A DNA stretch of 64,000 nt from Multifurca ochricompacta (taxonomy: Eukaryota > Basidiomycota > Agaricomycetes > Russulales > Russulaceae): assembly GCA_022496185.1 (NCBI GenBank), contig WTXG01000076.1, positions 1-64,000 on the forward strand, read 5' to 3'. A program made the translations under genes and the position numbers. Numbering within the stretch: position 1 is the stretch's first letter; the number at the start of each line of letters is the position of its first letter. This document shows positions 12,342 through 24,055 of this stretch, piece after piece. A model generated the notes under the pieces. It had not been told where the DNA came from. It made no database searches and was given only the letters and a program-made list of their open reading frames with translations.

Positions 12342-13413
12342 ACTTCTTCACTTTCCTTCATCATATTACTCCATATCTTGTGTGCCTTTTCTTCTTTTGT
12401 GGGCGTCTTTTTATTGGCGGTTGGTGGGTTGTTATGGACAGGTGTAACCGTCGCTTCTGCCACTCGTACCCCCTTCTTAGGACATTCCCTCGACATGTGC
12501 CCCTGCGCCTTGCAGCAAAAGCACCTTCCTTCTTTCATCAATGTCTGCCGTTCATCTTTGGTGAGTGCAACCCATGCTCTAGTTCTGTCAGCCGAGGTAT
12601 CCATGGCATTTGGGTCCCTCTGGGTGTGCGCAGGCTTAATCCTGAAGGCAGCCTTCCATTGGTCACAGGTCTTTCCCTTTTTAGTGTCGACTCCAAAGTG
12701 CATCTGGAAGTCAAGATAATCTTGTTGTTGCCGTCGAGCGGCATCGACCCATCCGTCCCAGTTGTTGGGGTGGTGGAACTGGATAATGTTCTTCACTAAT
12801 GGGTTGGGTAACCCCTGGGAGAAGAGATCTAGTGTTGCCTCTTCATTGGTGTCGTAGCCAGCCCTGTTGGCTAGACTCCTGAACTTTGCTACATAAGTGT
12901 CCAGGTCTCCTTTCTCCATTTTTAGGGACTTTAATTCTCAAGTGGCCTTCTGCTTGGCCTGCCCATCTGTGAATGCATCCTTGAACCGCTGGGCAATGGT
13001 TTCCCAAAGGCCTTCACTAGTGGTACAATGCCCACTTTCAATTTGCTCATTCAGCCATTCCAGCTGCTCCATTGTCCAATCATCCACTGCTTCTCCTTGA
13101 ATTAGAGATAGGAAGAGATTGGCGTGTTGGAACGGGTTGATAATCTGGGGGACGTCATGGTTGAAGTTTTTGAATGTTGTAAACTCCAACATAAATTTCT
13201 TGCTCTGTGAACAATCCCCTGTGAACGTTTGTGGCAATACCCCTGACAAATGTCCTGAGGGTGGGGGGATGTTTGGCGGCAACATGACTGGCGGTGGGGG
13301 AGGAGGGGCTGGGTCTGGGAGCTGGGTGGCGATGGTAGACATATTCTGATAGAATGGGGTGATGGTGTTGGTAGACTGTATAGAGATCTGGGGAGTTGTC
13401 AAAGCAGGGACTC

Positions 13414-14808
13414 TGTAACACTCAGTGGGGCATTCTGTGCGACATGCACCTGATCAGCTTGAGTCCACCAGTCCGGCACTAGTCAGCCACATCCGCGGCA
13501 CCCAACACTGTGGGTCCGGGATCTACAACAGGCCTAGCACAACAGGGCTAGCCTCTTAGCTCCAGGATGGATAGGAAAATGTGCCATAACCAAGCACAGA
13601 GGAAGACGGGAAGAGTCAGCCAAAGGGAGCTAATCCCCTAAGGCTGTTGAGTGGGAACAGGGTCAAGCTGAGTGTGCTGAAGCCCTATAGAGCAGCAAGA
13701 AGGTTCAAAAGGAAGGGTACACACCCATTGCCAGAGGCAATGGGGGTCCCTGTAAGGATCTCAAAGGTGCAAAAGAAGGGGAAAAGGCTGTGATAGATTC
13801 TGGGGTCTAAGGTCTCTAGGCTGAAGGCCCAAGAGGTCAAATCTAGGGTTGTACAAACTGTCTACAGGGTCTTATATACTGTATGGGGATCTGGTTTGTA
13901 GCTAATCAGGAACAGGGTCAGAGTCCTTATCATCCAATAGCAGATAAGATGTCAAATATAGTCCATGATAAGGATAAGCCTTATCAGAAGCATAATCATG
14001 TGGGACAGCCCCACAGGAGTCATATCAGTGTGGGAGGATTCCCACCAGGGTCAGGGGTAAATGGGGAGATAACAGGTCCCACAGGAGTCAGGGTGGATGT
14101 GGGAATACTCCCACAGGAATCAGAGAAGTGAATGATGAGCCAGATGGGCCATGTGATCAGAAAGGGGTAAATGATCAGATGAAGATGCTGTGATCAGGGT
14201 CGGGGATCACATGGTTCAAAGTCACATGGTCAGGGATCACATGGTCAAGGATCACATGGTCAAGGATCACATGGTCAAGGATCACATGGTCAAGGATCAC
14301 ATGGTCAAGGATCACATGGTCAAGGATCACATGGCCAAGGGTCACATGGCCAAGAGTCACATGACTGGCAGAGGGTCAAGTACAAGCCAAAGTTGAAGAT
14401 TAGATTGGCAGGGACAGTGTCAGAGATCCTATGGGTGTCAGCCACAGGGACAGGGTACAGATACTGGCCAAGACAAAGGCCAAGCATCAGGAGAAGGGGG
14501 GTCTACAGCCAACAGCACAGTAGCTGAACTATCAGTGGGTCAGGTGCAGGTGTCAGGAATGGGGTTCTATGAGCATCATATCACAGGCATCAGGGTGGGG
14601 TCCTGGGCACACAGGCCACAGGCATCAGGCAGGGTCCCAAGGCAGTAAGCCAAGGGCATCAAGTCAAAGGTCCTAGGCACAAGGCCATAGGCATCTGGGT
14701 TCTGGGGCCAAAGTGGTCAAGGGATGGTGGAATAGGGGAATGGACAGTCAAGTGTGGTACAAGGGGGAGGTACAGTGTAAGGGTCAGGAAAAGAGTAGGG
14801 TCGTAACA
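13414..14808 (-). repeat. Complete D-family LTR, 1.4 kb, with internal minisatellite
   Basis: A 1395-bp unit bounded by TGTAAC...GTAACA and a perfect duplication GACTC (13409-13413, 14809-14813). A TATATAAGACCC box on the minus strand near 13880 suggests minus orientation. No coding sequence is visible. Fragments of the same family occur at 3803-3974 and 39074-39270. It may be a solo LTR or a small non-autonomous element of this class. Confidence 0.88.
14205..14365. repeat. 15-bp minisatellite within the D LTR
   Basis: About nine tandem copies of a 15-bp unit (ATCACATGGTCAAGG and close variants). It creates long but spurious Met-Val-Lys-Asp-His and Asp-His-Val-Ile repeat reading frames on the two strands. 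There are no unique spacers, so it is not a CRISPR array. Confidence 0.92.
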
Positions 14809-15210
14809 GACTCTGAATGTGACAACTTCAGGTGCAACTGGGGTTGTAGTCGACGCTAATACCAGTGCTTCTTTGCTATGTTCTTCTATGTACTCTTCTG
14901 GCTCGGAGTCCATGACAATGGCTGGGGGATTCTCTCTCCACAGTCCTAGTCCAAATTCAGGTGGGGCAGGTCCTGTAGTGACCCAAGAGTGTCGGCTGTC
15001 CGAGTATCGGATACAATACCAAACTCTTTTCTTGTTGTCGTACTCTACTGGTTGGTATCTTCCATTGTGATAGACGTAGTATCCAAACTCGGTTTCAAAA
15101 TCTTTCCAGGTGGCAGAGCCAAGTACTTGCTGTGAAAGATTATTCTCATCTCTGTGTTCAATGAGTTCTTCTCAAAAGAGGGTCTGACTGCGGCTGGAAG
15201 CCACAATGAG

Positions 15211-15221
15211 AGACCTGACTT
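15211..15221 (-). other. Self-complementary primer-binding site of element C
   Basis: The minus strand reads AAGTCAGGTCT two bases after the 5' LTR. It is perfectly complementary to the predicted transcript 5' end AGACCTGACTT of the same element (complement at 15446-15456). Both differ from the element-F pair at matching positions. Confidence 0.8.
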
Positions 15222-15223
15222 GA

Positions 15224-15817
15224 TGTTATGTCTGGTGCAGGATGTTCCACATGACTTGTGTGACAGCATGGTTTGTAGGTTCAGGTAAGAAACCAATAAG
15301 GCTCCTTGGAGTTTAAGTGGAATGAGTCAAAGTCAAAGAGGCTGTACTCTAAGACAATGTTGATCAGAAAAGTGCCAGAAGCACTGAGATGACTGAGTCA
15401 GAGGTTCAAAGGGATGTCCAGAGGACAAGCACCAATGTATTCAATAAGTCAGGTCTGAGGTCTACAATGTAGTTACAGCAGACTTATATACGTAATCGAG
15501 TGGGTGTCTATGAGATAAGAAACTAGAGTCATGTGGGCCCAAATATATGAAAGCGGAGGGCGTAAAGCCTGGCTTCTGATAGGGTATTAAGTAAGTGTCC
15601 GGTCATAAAGATAAAGAGATAATGAGATAAAGAGATAAGGGGTCAAACATAGGTAAACAGCAGGTCAACAAGTCCAAAGCAAGTCACGGGGATGGGAGTA
15701 GGGCATGTGATGGGTCCCAGGATGGAGACATGATCATGAAGTGCAGGGTAGGTGGTAAAGAGGGGTCATCATTAGGAAGGGTGAAGAAAATGGGGTTGCT
15801 CGGCAAGGATTGTAACA
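15224..15817 (-). repeat. 5' LTR of element C
   Basis: A 594-bp LTR with the TATATAAG box and the 11-nt transcript start described for the PBS. It is followed on the right by the TSD copy CTAAC (15818-15822). Confidence 0.94.
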
Positions 15818-15822
15818 CTAAC

Positions 15823-16647
15823 AGAAGGGCTTGGTTCACCGTTCATATGGATGATATTCTTATCCATACTGATCATGATCTGGCCAATCATCGCGCAAAA
15901 GTACATCACATCTTGGGTAAACTTAGTGATTTGGACCTCTATCTTAAGCTGGAGAAATGCTCATTTGAACAAACATGCATCGAATACTTAGGTCTCATTC
16001 TGGAGGCTGACTGTGTTCACATGGATCCTGTAAAAGTAGAAGGCATTGCCACCTGGAAGACACCCACAAATGTCAAAGAGGTCCGATCCTTTCTAGGGTT
16101 CTGCCAGTTCTATTGTCGATTCATTCAGGGATTCAGTAAAATTGCAGCCCCACTGAACGCTTTGACCAGTATAAAGAAAACCTGGCACTGGATGACTGAA
16201 GAACAAAACGCCTTTGATACCCTAAAACAACAGGTCACATCTCAACCAGTCTTAGCCCAACCCAACTTCGACAAACCTTTCATCGTAGATACTGATGCAT
16301 CAGGTTATGCACTGGGCGCCACTCTCAGTCAGAAAGATCCAGAAGGACATCTTCACCCAATCACCTATCTATCGAAAACACTAGATGTGACACAAAGGAA
16401 CTGGGATATCTACGATTGCAAGTTATTCGCAGTTGTTGTCGCACTCTGCTCGTGGCGACAATATCTCATGGGTGCCAGACATAAAGTCCTAATCCGTACT
16501 GATCATAATAACCTTCAGTACTTTAAAGAACCACAAAAATTGAATCATAGACAAGCTCGTTGGCTTCAGGAGCTTGCTGACTTTGATTTCTCGCTTGAGC
16601 ACATTCCAGGGAAGTTACACACTATCGCTGATATGTTATCTTGCTGA
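15823..16647 (+). pseudogene. pol: RT C-terminal part and RNase H of element B
   Basis: Begins at the RT motif VHMDDIL and continues through thumb (KLEKCSFEQ), connection (VRSFLGFCQFYCRF, with Arg intact at the codon that is TGA in A, C, E and F) and RNase H (VDTDASGYALGATL; TDHNNLQY). It ends at TGA 16645-16647, where the homologous pair of Arg codons has become Cys-stop (TGC TGA). Confidence 0.9.
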
Positions 16648-17901
16648 CCCAATGCGGACCATGGCAAGGATGACAACCAGGAGGTTATAGTCCTTCCTAA
16701 TGAATTATTTATCAAGACAGTAACTGGCAACAAACTTCCCTTTCCCCGAATGCTCCCCGAACACCGCAAGATTCTTCAATGGTATCATGATCATTTGCTA
16801 GCAGGACACCCAGGCATCGATAAGATGGTACAAAGGATTCAGCACGAGTATGAAGGACCGGACCTAAAGCCATTTGTATGTGACTATATATGTGGGTGCA
16901 CCAAATGCCAGGAGAATAAACCTCACCTGGTGGGGAAGGTGCCATCATATCCCCTAGACGTACCAGCTACTGCCAGCCCATTCCAATACATAGCTATGGA
17001 TCTCATTACAGATCTCCCATCATCGGGACGATATGACACTGTCTTAACGATTGTTGACCAAGGATGTATGAAATCTGCAAAGTTCATACCTTGCTCAAAG
17101 GATATTACTGGTGAAGGGGTTGCAACACTGTATTATCGACACCTATTTCCACTATTTGGCATCCCAAAATGCATTGTTTCTGATCATGACCTGTGTTTCA
17201 CATCCCATTTTGCCTGTTCACTCGATGAAGTCCTACAAATCCGACAGAACTTATCCACTGCCTTCCACCCTCAAACTGATGGATCGAGTGAATGCATGAA
17301 TCTCTGGTTAGAGCAATACCTGTGCCTCTGGCTTGGTGATGATCAACACCGCTGGCCAGATTATCTCCCACTGGCCAAGTATGTACATAACACTTGGCCA
17401 CATGACCGCACCAAACTTTCACCACACAAACTCCTTCACGGCATCTCCTTTGATTGGAATGTGCAGACTCATGATACGAATGTGCCTCAGGTCAACAAAT
17501 GCTTACAGAACCTTCAGGCTGCATGTTCGTGCATGGAACGGGCATTCCAAATGTTCACCACACAACCATCGACCAATCCCGACTTTGTTGTCAGCATGTG
17601 GGTATGGCTCAAAGGAAAAAATCTCAAAACATATTTTCCCTTGAGTAAGCTTGCCCCACAACGTTATGGTCCATTCACTATCGATGCACAGATCTCACCC
17701 CTTGCCTTTCAACTGGCTTTACCTCCCCACATGCACATCCATAACATCTTCCATATTAACCTCTTATCTCCTTATCATGAGATGGCAGCACATGGCCCCA
17801 ATTATGTACAACCCCCACCTGATCTTGTTAACAACGAAGAACATTATGAAGTTGCTGCCATTTTAGCTCACTGCTTCTTTGGACATCATAAGAAGCTTCA
17901 G
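16648..17901 (+). pseudogene. pol: Integrase of element B, lacking the chromodomain
   Basis: It shows the zinc-binding region (GCTKCQENK near 16900), the core with the first Asp in AMDLITDLP, later core residues in SDHDLCF and QTDGSSE, and a GPY/F-like module (PQRYGPFTI near 17660). The reading frame runs directly into the LTR at 17902, losing the chromodomain present in the other elements. TGA replaces Arg at the junction with RNase H. Confidence 0.85.
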
Positions 17902-18430
17902 TGTTACAAACCCCACTGCATCGTCTTACTGCTTTTTCCTTTCATGTGACATGCTGTTTGGCCTCATTTATTCCTTGTTGATTGTGTTTATGACCTTCTT
18001 TGCACTTGTTTGTTTCTTATCTCTGACTCATGCTGTGCTTATCTATGACTCGTACTTTACACAAGGACTCTTACATATTTTCCCACCAGAATCGCGACTA
18101 TACTGGATCCATCTATGTATATTCTCACCTGGCCCACCTTGACTCCATTCCTTATATGGATAGATTACGACCTCGTTGATACACCGAGTACAATACTCCA
18201 ATTCAGACTCTGACTCTGTTACATATATAAGACCTATGTAGATAGCCCTGTACAGCTCAGACTCGACTTCTTAATCAACTTGGTGCATTACCTTCTGGGT
18301 GATCTCTAAGAACCAACCTCTGAATTGTCTCAGTGCTTCTGGCACTTCTCCACTCACCAGTACTAAGGGATTAGCTCCTTGGTAGTGACTTCTCATCTGA
18401 CTTCTGTGTACTTGAAAGACAGTGCACACT
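17902..18430 (+). repeat. 3' LTR of element B, interrupted by element E
   Basis: Starts TGTTACAAACCCC and is closely related to the LTR of element G3 (36116-36709). It contains an ATATATAAG box and the transcript-start 11-mer AGACTCGACTT (18259-18269). Roughly the last 80 bp are missing because E inserted here, and the far flank was later lost. Confidence 0.88.
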
Positions 18431-19019
18431 TGTTACAACCTTTGCCGAGTAACCCCGTTTTCTTCACCCTTCCCAACAATGACCCCACTTTACCACCTAC
18501 CCTGCACTTCCTGATTACATCTCCATCCTGGGATCCATCACGTGCCCTGCTTCCTTCCCCGTGACTGCCTTTGTTGTTGTTTGTGTTACTGTACTTATGT
18601 TTGGCCTCTTATCCCTTATCTCTCATCCTTATCTTTACGACCGGACACTTACTTAATACCCTATCAGAAGCCAGGCTTTACGCCCTCCGCTTCCGTATAT
18701 TCGGGCCCACCTGACTTGAGTCTCTTATCTCGTAGACGCTCATCTGATTACGTATATAAGTCCGCTGTAACTATGCTGTAAACCTCAGACTCAACTTATT
18801 GAATACATCAGTGCTTGTCTTCTGGACTCCCCCTTGAATCCCTGAAACTTGATTGTCTCAGTGCTTCTGGCACTTCTCCGTTCAACATTGTCTTAGAGTA
18901 CAGCCTCTTTGACTTTGACTTGTCACACTTTAACTCCAAGGAGCCTTATTGGTTTCTTACCTGAACCCTTGATCATGCTGTCACACAAGTCATGTGGAAT
19001 GTCCGCACCAGACGTAACA
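18431..19019 (+). repeat. 5' LTR of element E
   Basis: A 589-bp LTR, TGTTACAACC to GACGTAACA, matching the element A LTR in reverse orientation. Confidence 0.94.
18753..18797 (+). promoter_or_regulatory. LTR promoter and predicted transcript start of element E
   Basis: TATATAAG at 18753-18760 is followed 34 nt downstream by AGACTCAACTT (18787-18797), the predicted first bases of the transcript. The spacing is normal for a TATA promoter. The 11-mer is the sequence complementary to the PBS in this group. The start site is inferred, not measured. Confidence 0.65.
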
Positions 19020-19021
19020 TC

Positions 19022-19032
19022 AAGTCGAGTCT
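19022..19032 (+). other. Primer-binding site of element E
   Basis: AAGTCGAGTCT lies two bases after the 5' LTR. It matches the complement of this element's own predicted transcript start at 10 of 11 positions. The mismatch is a C/T-type difference at a CpG. Confidence 0.7.
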
Positions 19033-19038
19033 CTCACA

Positions 19039-20536
19039 GTGGCTTCCAGCCGCAGTCAGACCCTCTTCCATGAAGAACTCATTGAACGCAGAGATGAGAA
19101 TAATCTTTCACAGCAAGTACTTGGCTCTGCCGCCTGGAAAGATTTTGAGTCCGAGTTTGGATACTACGTCTATCACGACGGAAGATACCAACCGGTAGAA
19201 TACGACGACAAGAAAAGAGTTTGGTATCGTATCTGATACTCAGACAGCCGACACTCTTGGGTCACAACAGGACCTGCCCCACCTGAATTTGGATTAGGGC
19301 CGTGGAGAGAGAATCCCCCAGCCATTGTTACGGACTCTGAACCAGAAGAGTACATAGAAGAACACAGCGAAGAAGCACTGGTATTAGCGTCGACTACAAC
19401 CCCAGTTGCACCCGAAGTTGTCATGTCCAGAGCCCCTGCTTTGACAACTCCCCAGATTTCTATTCAGTCCACCGACACTGTTACCCCATTTTACCAGAAT
19501 ATGTCCACCATTGCCACCCAACTCCCAGATCCAGCTCCCCCAGCTGTCCCGCCTCCAAACATTCCCCCACCATCAGGACGTCTGTCAGGCATACTGCTGC
19601 AAACATTCGCAGGGGACCAGTCACAGAGCAAGAAGTTCATGCTGGAGTTCACAACCTTCAAGAACTTCAACCATGATGTCCCCCAGATCATTAACCCTTT
19701 CCAGTGTGCCAACCTCTTCCTATCCCTAATTAGAGGGGAAGCAGTAGACGACTGGACAATGGAGCAACTGGAGTGGCTAAACGAACAAGTTGAGAGTGGT
19801 CGTCATACCACGAGTGAAGGCCTTTGGGAAACCGTTGCCCAGAGGTTCAAAGATGCGTTCACAGACAGACAGGCCAAGCAGAAGGCTGCCAGAGAGTTAA
19901 AGGCCCTGTGGATGGAGAAAGGAGAACTGGACTCCTATGTAGCAAAGTTCAGAAGTTTGGCCAACAGAGCAGGCTACGACACAGACGAAGAGGCAACGTT
20001 GGACCTCTTCTCTCAAGGATTACCCAACCCACTGGTGAAGAACATCATCCAGTTCCATCACCCCAATGACTGGGACACATGGGTTGATGCTGCTCGACGG
20101 CAGCAACAAGATTACTTAGATTTCCAAATGCGCTTTGGGGTCGATACGAAGAAGGGAAAGACCCTGACCAGTGGAAGGCCGCCTTTGGGGTCAAACCTGC
20201 ACACTCTAGTCAGAGGGACCCAAATGCCATGGACACCTCTGCCGACAGAACCAGAGCGTGAGTCGCACTCACTGAAGATGAAAGACAGATATTGATGAAA
20301 GAGGGAAGATGCTTTCGCTGCAAAGCGCAAGGCCACATGTCTCAGAATGCCCGAAGAAAGGGGCACATGTGGCGGAGGCTACAGTCACACCCATTCGTAA
20401 CAACCCACCGACTGTTGAAAAGAAGATGCCGACAAAGGAAGAAAAGGCACAGGAAATATGGGCCAATATGATGAAGGAAAGCGAGGAGGTACGGGCCATC
20501 CTGGTCGAGAAGGCATTTGCCAAAAAGGATTTTTGA
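19039..20536 (+). pseudogene. gag: Gag of element E
   Basis: The frame begins at GTG 19039 because an in-frame TAA lies at the LTR end and no ATG intervenes. It has the conserved N-terminal region with a TGA near 19234 (expected Arg in related copies), then the capsid (MEQLEWLNEQ near 19760). A one-base loss near 20160, relative to A, shifts the frame before the zinc knuckle region (CFRCKAQGHMS near 20310). A further one-base loss follows within the knuckle. The gag frame ends at TGA 20534-20536 inside the pol overlap. Confidence 0.88.
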
Positions 20537-23500
20537 CTGGCTCTACCCCATTGGCCTGGGCACGAGCACTACATGTAACTTCTGTGTATACTAGTCGCTT
20601 CAAGTCTTTGAAAATACCAGTACATTTCGAAACTACACAGAAGACGACCGATCATGACATCCTGATAGATTCAGGAGCCACCAATAACTTTATCAGCCCA
20701 AGAATGGCAAGGACCATGGGATTAGGGATGCTGGCACTCCCTCAGGAAAAGAATATATGGAATATTGACGGGACTGCCAATCGAGCAGGAAAAATTACAC
20801 ATTATACTGATCTCAAGGTCCAAGTAGGAGAAAAAACCAAAGTCATCCGCTTCCTGGTCACCAATCTGGGAGAAGAAGACTTAATTCTCGGGTACCCATG
20901 GTTGGCTGTGTTTGAACCAACAATTAACTGGAGTGATGCAACTATGGACAAGGAATTCTACCCCATCCTCATCACTTCGTTAGGATACAACTATGCAGTC
21001 CGACATGTGACTATAGGTCGGGTAAAGGGAGAAGGAGAAGAGGAGGACCCAGGTTACTGTTATGTCACCAAAGCGTCAGAACTAGCCCAAAAGGCAGTAG
21101 AGGGGCACGCCGAAAAGACCTTTGCGGAGGTAGTACCCGAAGCCTATCACCGTCACTGGAAGGTGTTTTCAGAAGAAGAATCACAACGTTTCCCGCCCCC
21201 ACGACCATGGGATCATGCTATTGAGTTTGCACCTGATACTCCGTCAGCGATCAACTGCAAAATCTACCTGTTGTCACAGGCAGAACAGACTGCCCTCATG
21301 TCATTCCTCAAAGAGCACCTTGCAAAAGGGTATATTTGTCCATCAAAATCACCATACGCATCGCCATTCTTCTTTATCAAGAAGAAAGATGGTAAACTTC
21401 GACCCGTCCAAGACTACCAACGAATAAATGCCCACACCATAAGGAATGCCTACCCCCTTCCCCTCATTTCGGAACTTATCGATACCATGCGAGATAAATC
21501 TCTGTTCTCGAAAATGGATGTTCACTGGGGGTATAACAACATTAGGATTAGGGACAGAGATCAGTGCAAAGCGGCATTCAAAACCAATCAAGGGCTCTTT
21601 GAACCGAATGTCATGTTCTTTGGTCTCACCAATTCACCTGCCACCTTCCAGTCCATGATGAACCACATCTTCCGCGATCTCATCCTCACTGGCGAAGTAG
21701 TGGTATACATGGATGATATACTGGTGGCCACCGCAAATGATCTAGACCACCATCAAGAACGAGTCCACCAAGTGTTGGATATCCTGCATGAGCACGACCT
21801 GTATCTCAAACCAGCCAAATGCTCTTTTGAACAGCAGAGCGTGGAGTACCTAGGAGTTATCCTAGAGGAAGGACGTGTACAAATGGACCCAGTAAAAGTA
21901 CAAGGAGTCCGGGAATGGCCAACACCCACATGCGTCAAAGACGTATGATCCTTCATTGGATTCTGTAACTTCTATCGACACTTTGTATGAGGGTTTTCTG
22001 GGATAGCTCAACTGTTGAATGGACTGTTGAAGAAGGATGTACCTTGGCATTGGGCAAGCGAACACCAGCGAGCTTTTGAACAAATTCGGGACATTGTTAG
22101 TTCAGAACCAGTCCTTCTACAACTGGACCTAAAAAGACCCTTTGAACTTGAAGTTGATGCATCCCACTTTGCCAACGGTGCCGTATTAAATCAGAGGGAC
22201 ACAACAGGACTGCTTCACCTGGTTGCTTTCTATTCAGAAACGTTTTCACCAGCAGAACGGAATTATGATATTTGGGACAGGGAACTACTCGCCATTGTAA
22301 AGGCACTACGACACTGGCGACCATACCTGGCAGGAACTCCTCACAAAACCATTATCCATACTGATCATTCCAACCTACTTTATTGCAAAGAACCCCACAA
22401 GATCAGTTGACGAGTTGCCTGTGAAGTCCTGGAACTAGAGGAATACAACTTTGTATTGAAGCACATCGCTGGAAGCTGCGATGCACGAGCAGATGCACTA
22501 TCACAACGATCAGATCTGAATAATGGAGGAGAGGACAATAATGATGTTACGGTTCTCCCTGAAGAGGTCTTTGCAAGAACGGCAGTCGTCAGCCTTCATG
22601 ACATGGACCTGTGGGCCCAGATATCGCAGAATATGAACCAGCAACTATGCGAATCATGGGCAGAGGCACATAATCTGAAAAAGATCGACAGCCTCTGGTG
22701 GAAGGATGGCGATTGACTTGTTGTCACTGGTGGTGACAACATTAAGAGGGGGGTGATCCATTTTCACCACGACCTCCCTTCTGCTGGCCATCCGGCATCG
22801 CCAACACCTATGCCCTTGCCAAAAGAGACTATTGGTGGCCCAACATGAAAAAGGACATTGAAAGCTACGTACAAGGATGTGCAGCGTGTCAAGCAAACAA
22901 AGTGAACACGCACCCGAAAATCCCACCGATGCACCCTATTACTCCCGTCTCATCAGCCCCCTTCCAAACCATTGCCCTGGACTTCATCGTCAAATTACCC
23001 AAATCACAGGGTTTTGACACTATCCTCATGATCACTGACCATGATTGCTCCAAAGCGCCTTGTTCATCCCCTGCAATGAGACCATTACAGCTGAAGGAGT
23101 AGCGAAACTATACCTGAATCATGTATACCGCCACTACGGGCTCCCCAGAAAGATCATATCCGACCGAGACACCAGATTCACATCAGCATTTGCTAAAGCC
23201 CTGTGCAAGACATTAGACATTGCACAGAATATCTCTATGGCTTACCACCCACAAATGGACAGACAGTCCGAACAAACAAACCAATGGCTAGAGCAATATC
23301 TTCGGTTCTGGTGCAACGGCAGACAAGATGACTGGGCAGAATGGCTGTCAACCGCGGAGTTTGCTCACAATTCCTGGCCTAATGGGACTACAAAAGCCAC
23401 CCCCTTCTCTCTTATCATGGGTTGGACCCCACGCACCACATGGACAGATAAGCCCACCAATGTCCCTTCCATAACCCGACGAATAGGCCAATGGGAGGAG

Positions 23501-24018
23501 CTATGACAACCAGCCAATGAGAATCTGATGAAGGCGCAACAGCTCCTGGCAGGACGGCCGAGTACATTCACACCTTATCAAGCCAATGACTGGGTCTGGC
23601 TCGAGGGAAAAACATTCACACATCACACCCATCAGCCAAACTAGCACCCTGATGTCATGGACCCTTCCAGATCACACGGAAGCTGTCAGATGTATCCTAT
23701 GAATTGCAGCTACCCCCAACATGGAAGATCCATCCTGTCTTCCATGCCAAACTTCTGACCCCATACAAGGAAACCTCCATTCACAGAGAGAACTTCCCAA
23801 GACCCCCACCTGACCTTATCGACAGAGAAGAAGAGTGGGAAGTGGAACGCGTTCTAGACTCGAAGCGACAAGGACGAGGGTGCAAACTATATTACCTCAT
23901 TAAGTGGAAGGGATTCCCAGACTCTGACAACTCGTGGGAACCAGCCAGTGAAATATCCACCCCGGTCCTTATCTCGGAGTTTCATATCCAACACCCAGAG
24001 GCGCCCAAAAACACTTAA
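20458..24018 (+). pseudogene. pol: Pol of element E (protease, RT, RNase H, integrase, chromodomain)
   Basis: The first 496 codons are open: protease (DSGATNNF near 20670), RT ([24 protein letters not shown] near 21705) up to TGA 21946-21948. Further TGA stops are at 21988-21990, 22408-22410, 22714-22716, 23504-23506 and 23650-23652, almost all where related copies have Arg. RNase H (DASHFANGAVL near 22155), integrase (GCAACQANK near 22880; core to QTNQWLEQY near 23280) and a chromodomain (YLIKWKGFPDSDNSWE, 23890-23950) are recognisable. Small frameshifts occur near 22790 and 23060. Pol ends with TAA at 24016-24018. Confidence 0.93.
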
Positions 24019-24055
24019 AAGAAGCAACCCCAGACCCTGTTGAATTCCCCAGTAC

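Larger units (their letters stand above)
12338..15204 (-). pseudogene. gag: Gag of element C, split by a D-family LTR
   Basis: The frame begins at a GTG (15204-15202), as in A, E and F, with the same conserved N-terminal region. It is interrupted at 14808 by the D LTR and resumes at 13413. The capsid domain follows (MEQLEWLNEQ near 13060), then the zinc knuckle CFCCKAQGHMSREC near 12510. The gag frame stops shortly before the A/T run shared by all copies at the gag/pol overlap. A TGA replaces Arg in the helix just before that overlap (about 12340). Confidence 0.88.
6316..15817 (-). mobile_element. Element C: full-length Ty3/gypsy chromovirus with third ORF
   Basis: A complete minus-strand element with 594-bp LTRs at both ends (6316-6909 and 15224-15817) and a perfect TSD CTAAC on either side. 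The order in the sense direction is 5' LTR, PBS, gag, pol (protease, RT, RNase H, integrase, chromodomain), orf3, polypurine tract, 3' LTR. It was later hit by a D LTR in gag and an F-type solo LTR in integrase. Many CGA-to-TGA stops make it inactive. Confidence 0.96.
15818..18430 (+). mobile_element. Element B, right half
   Basis: Continuation of element B beyond C: RT from the YxDD region, RNase H, integrase and the 3' LTR. The LTR is interrupted at 18430/18431 by element E. There is no chromodomain and no orf3 between integrase and the LTR, unlike C, E, F and G3. Confidence 0.9.

Noticed and set aside
14205..14365. CRISPR-like tandem array
   Set aside because: Units are directly adjacent 15-mers without unique spacers, inside a eukaryotic LTR; there are no cas genes.
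14175..14396. Open frames of repeated Met-Val-Lys-Asp-His or Asp-His-Val-Ile units
   Set aside because: They are read from the 15-bp minisatellite inside the noncoding D LTR, on both strands, and have no other support.
17879..18142. Hydrophobic small protein frame within the B LTR (and its counterpart at 36135-36356)
   Set aside because: It lies inside the LTR, reads across the promoter region and is not preserved in frame between the two copies.
1..22232. A and E as the inverted ends of one giant DNA element
   Set aside because: Each has its own LTR, PBS and distinct flanks, so they are separate LTR retrotransposons that happen to be inverted.
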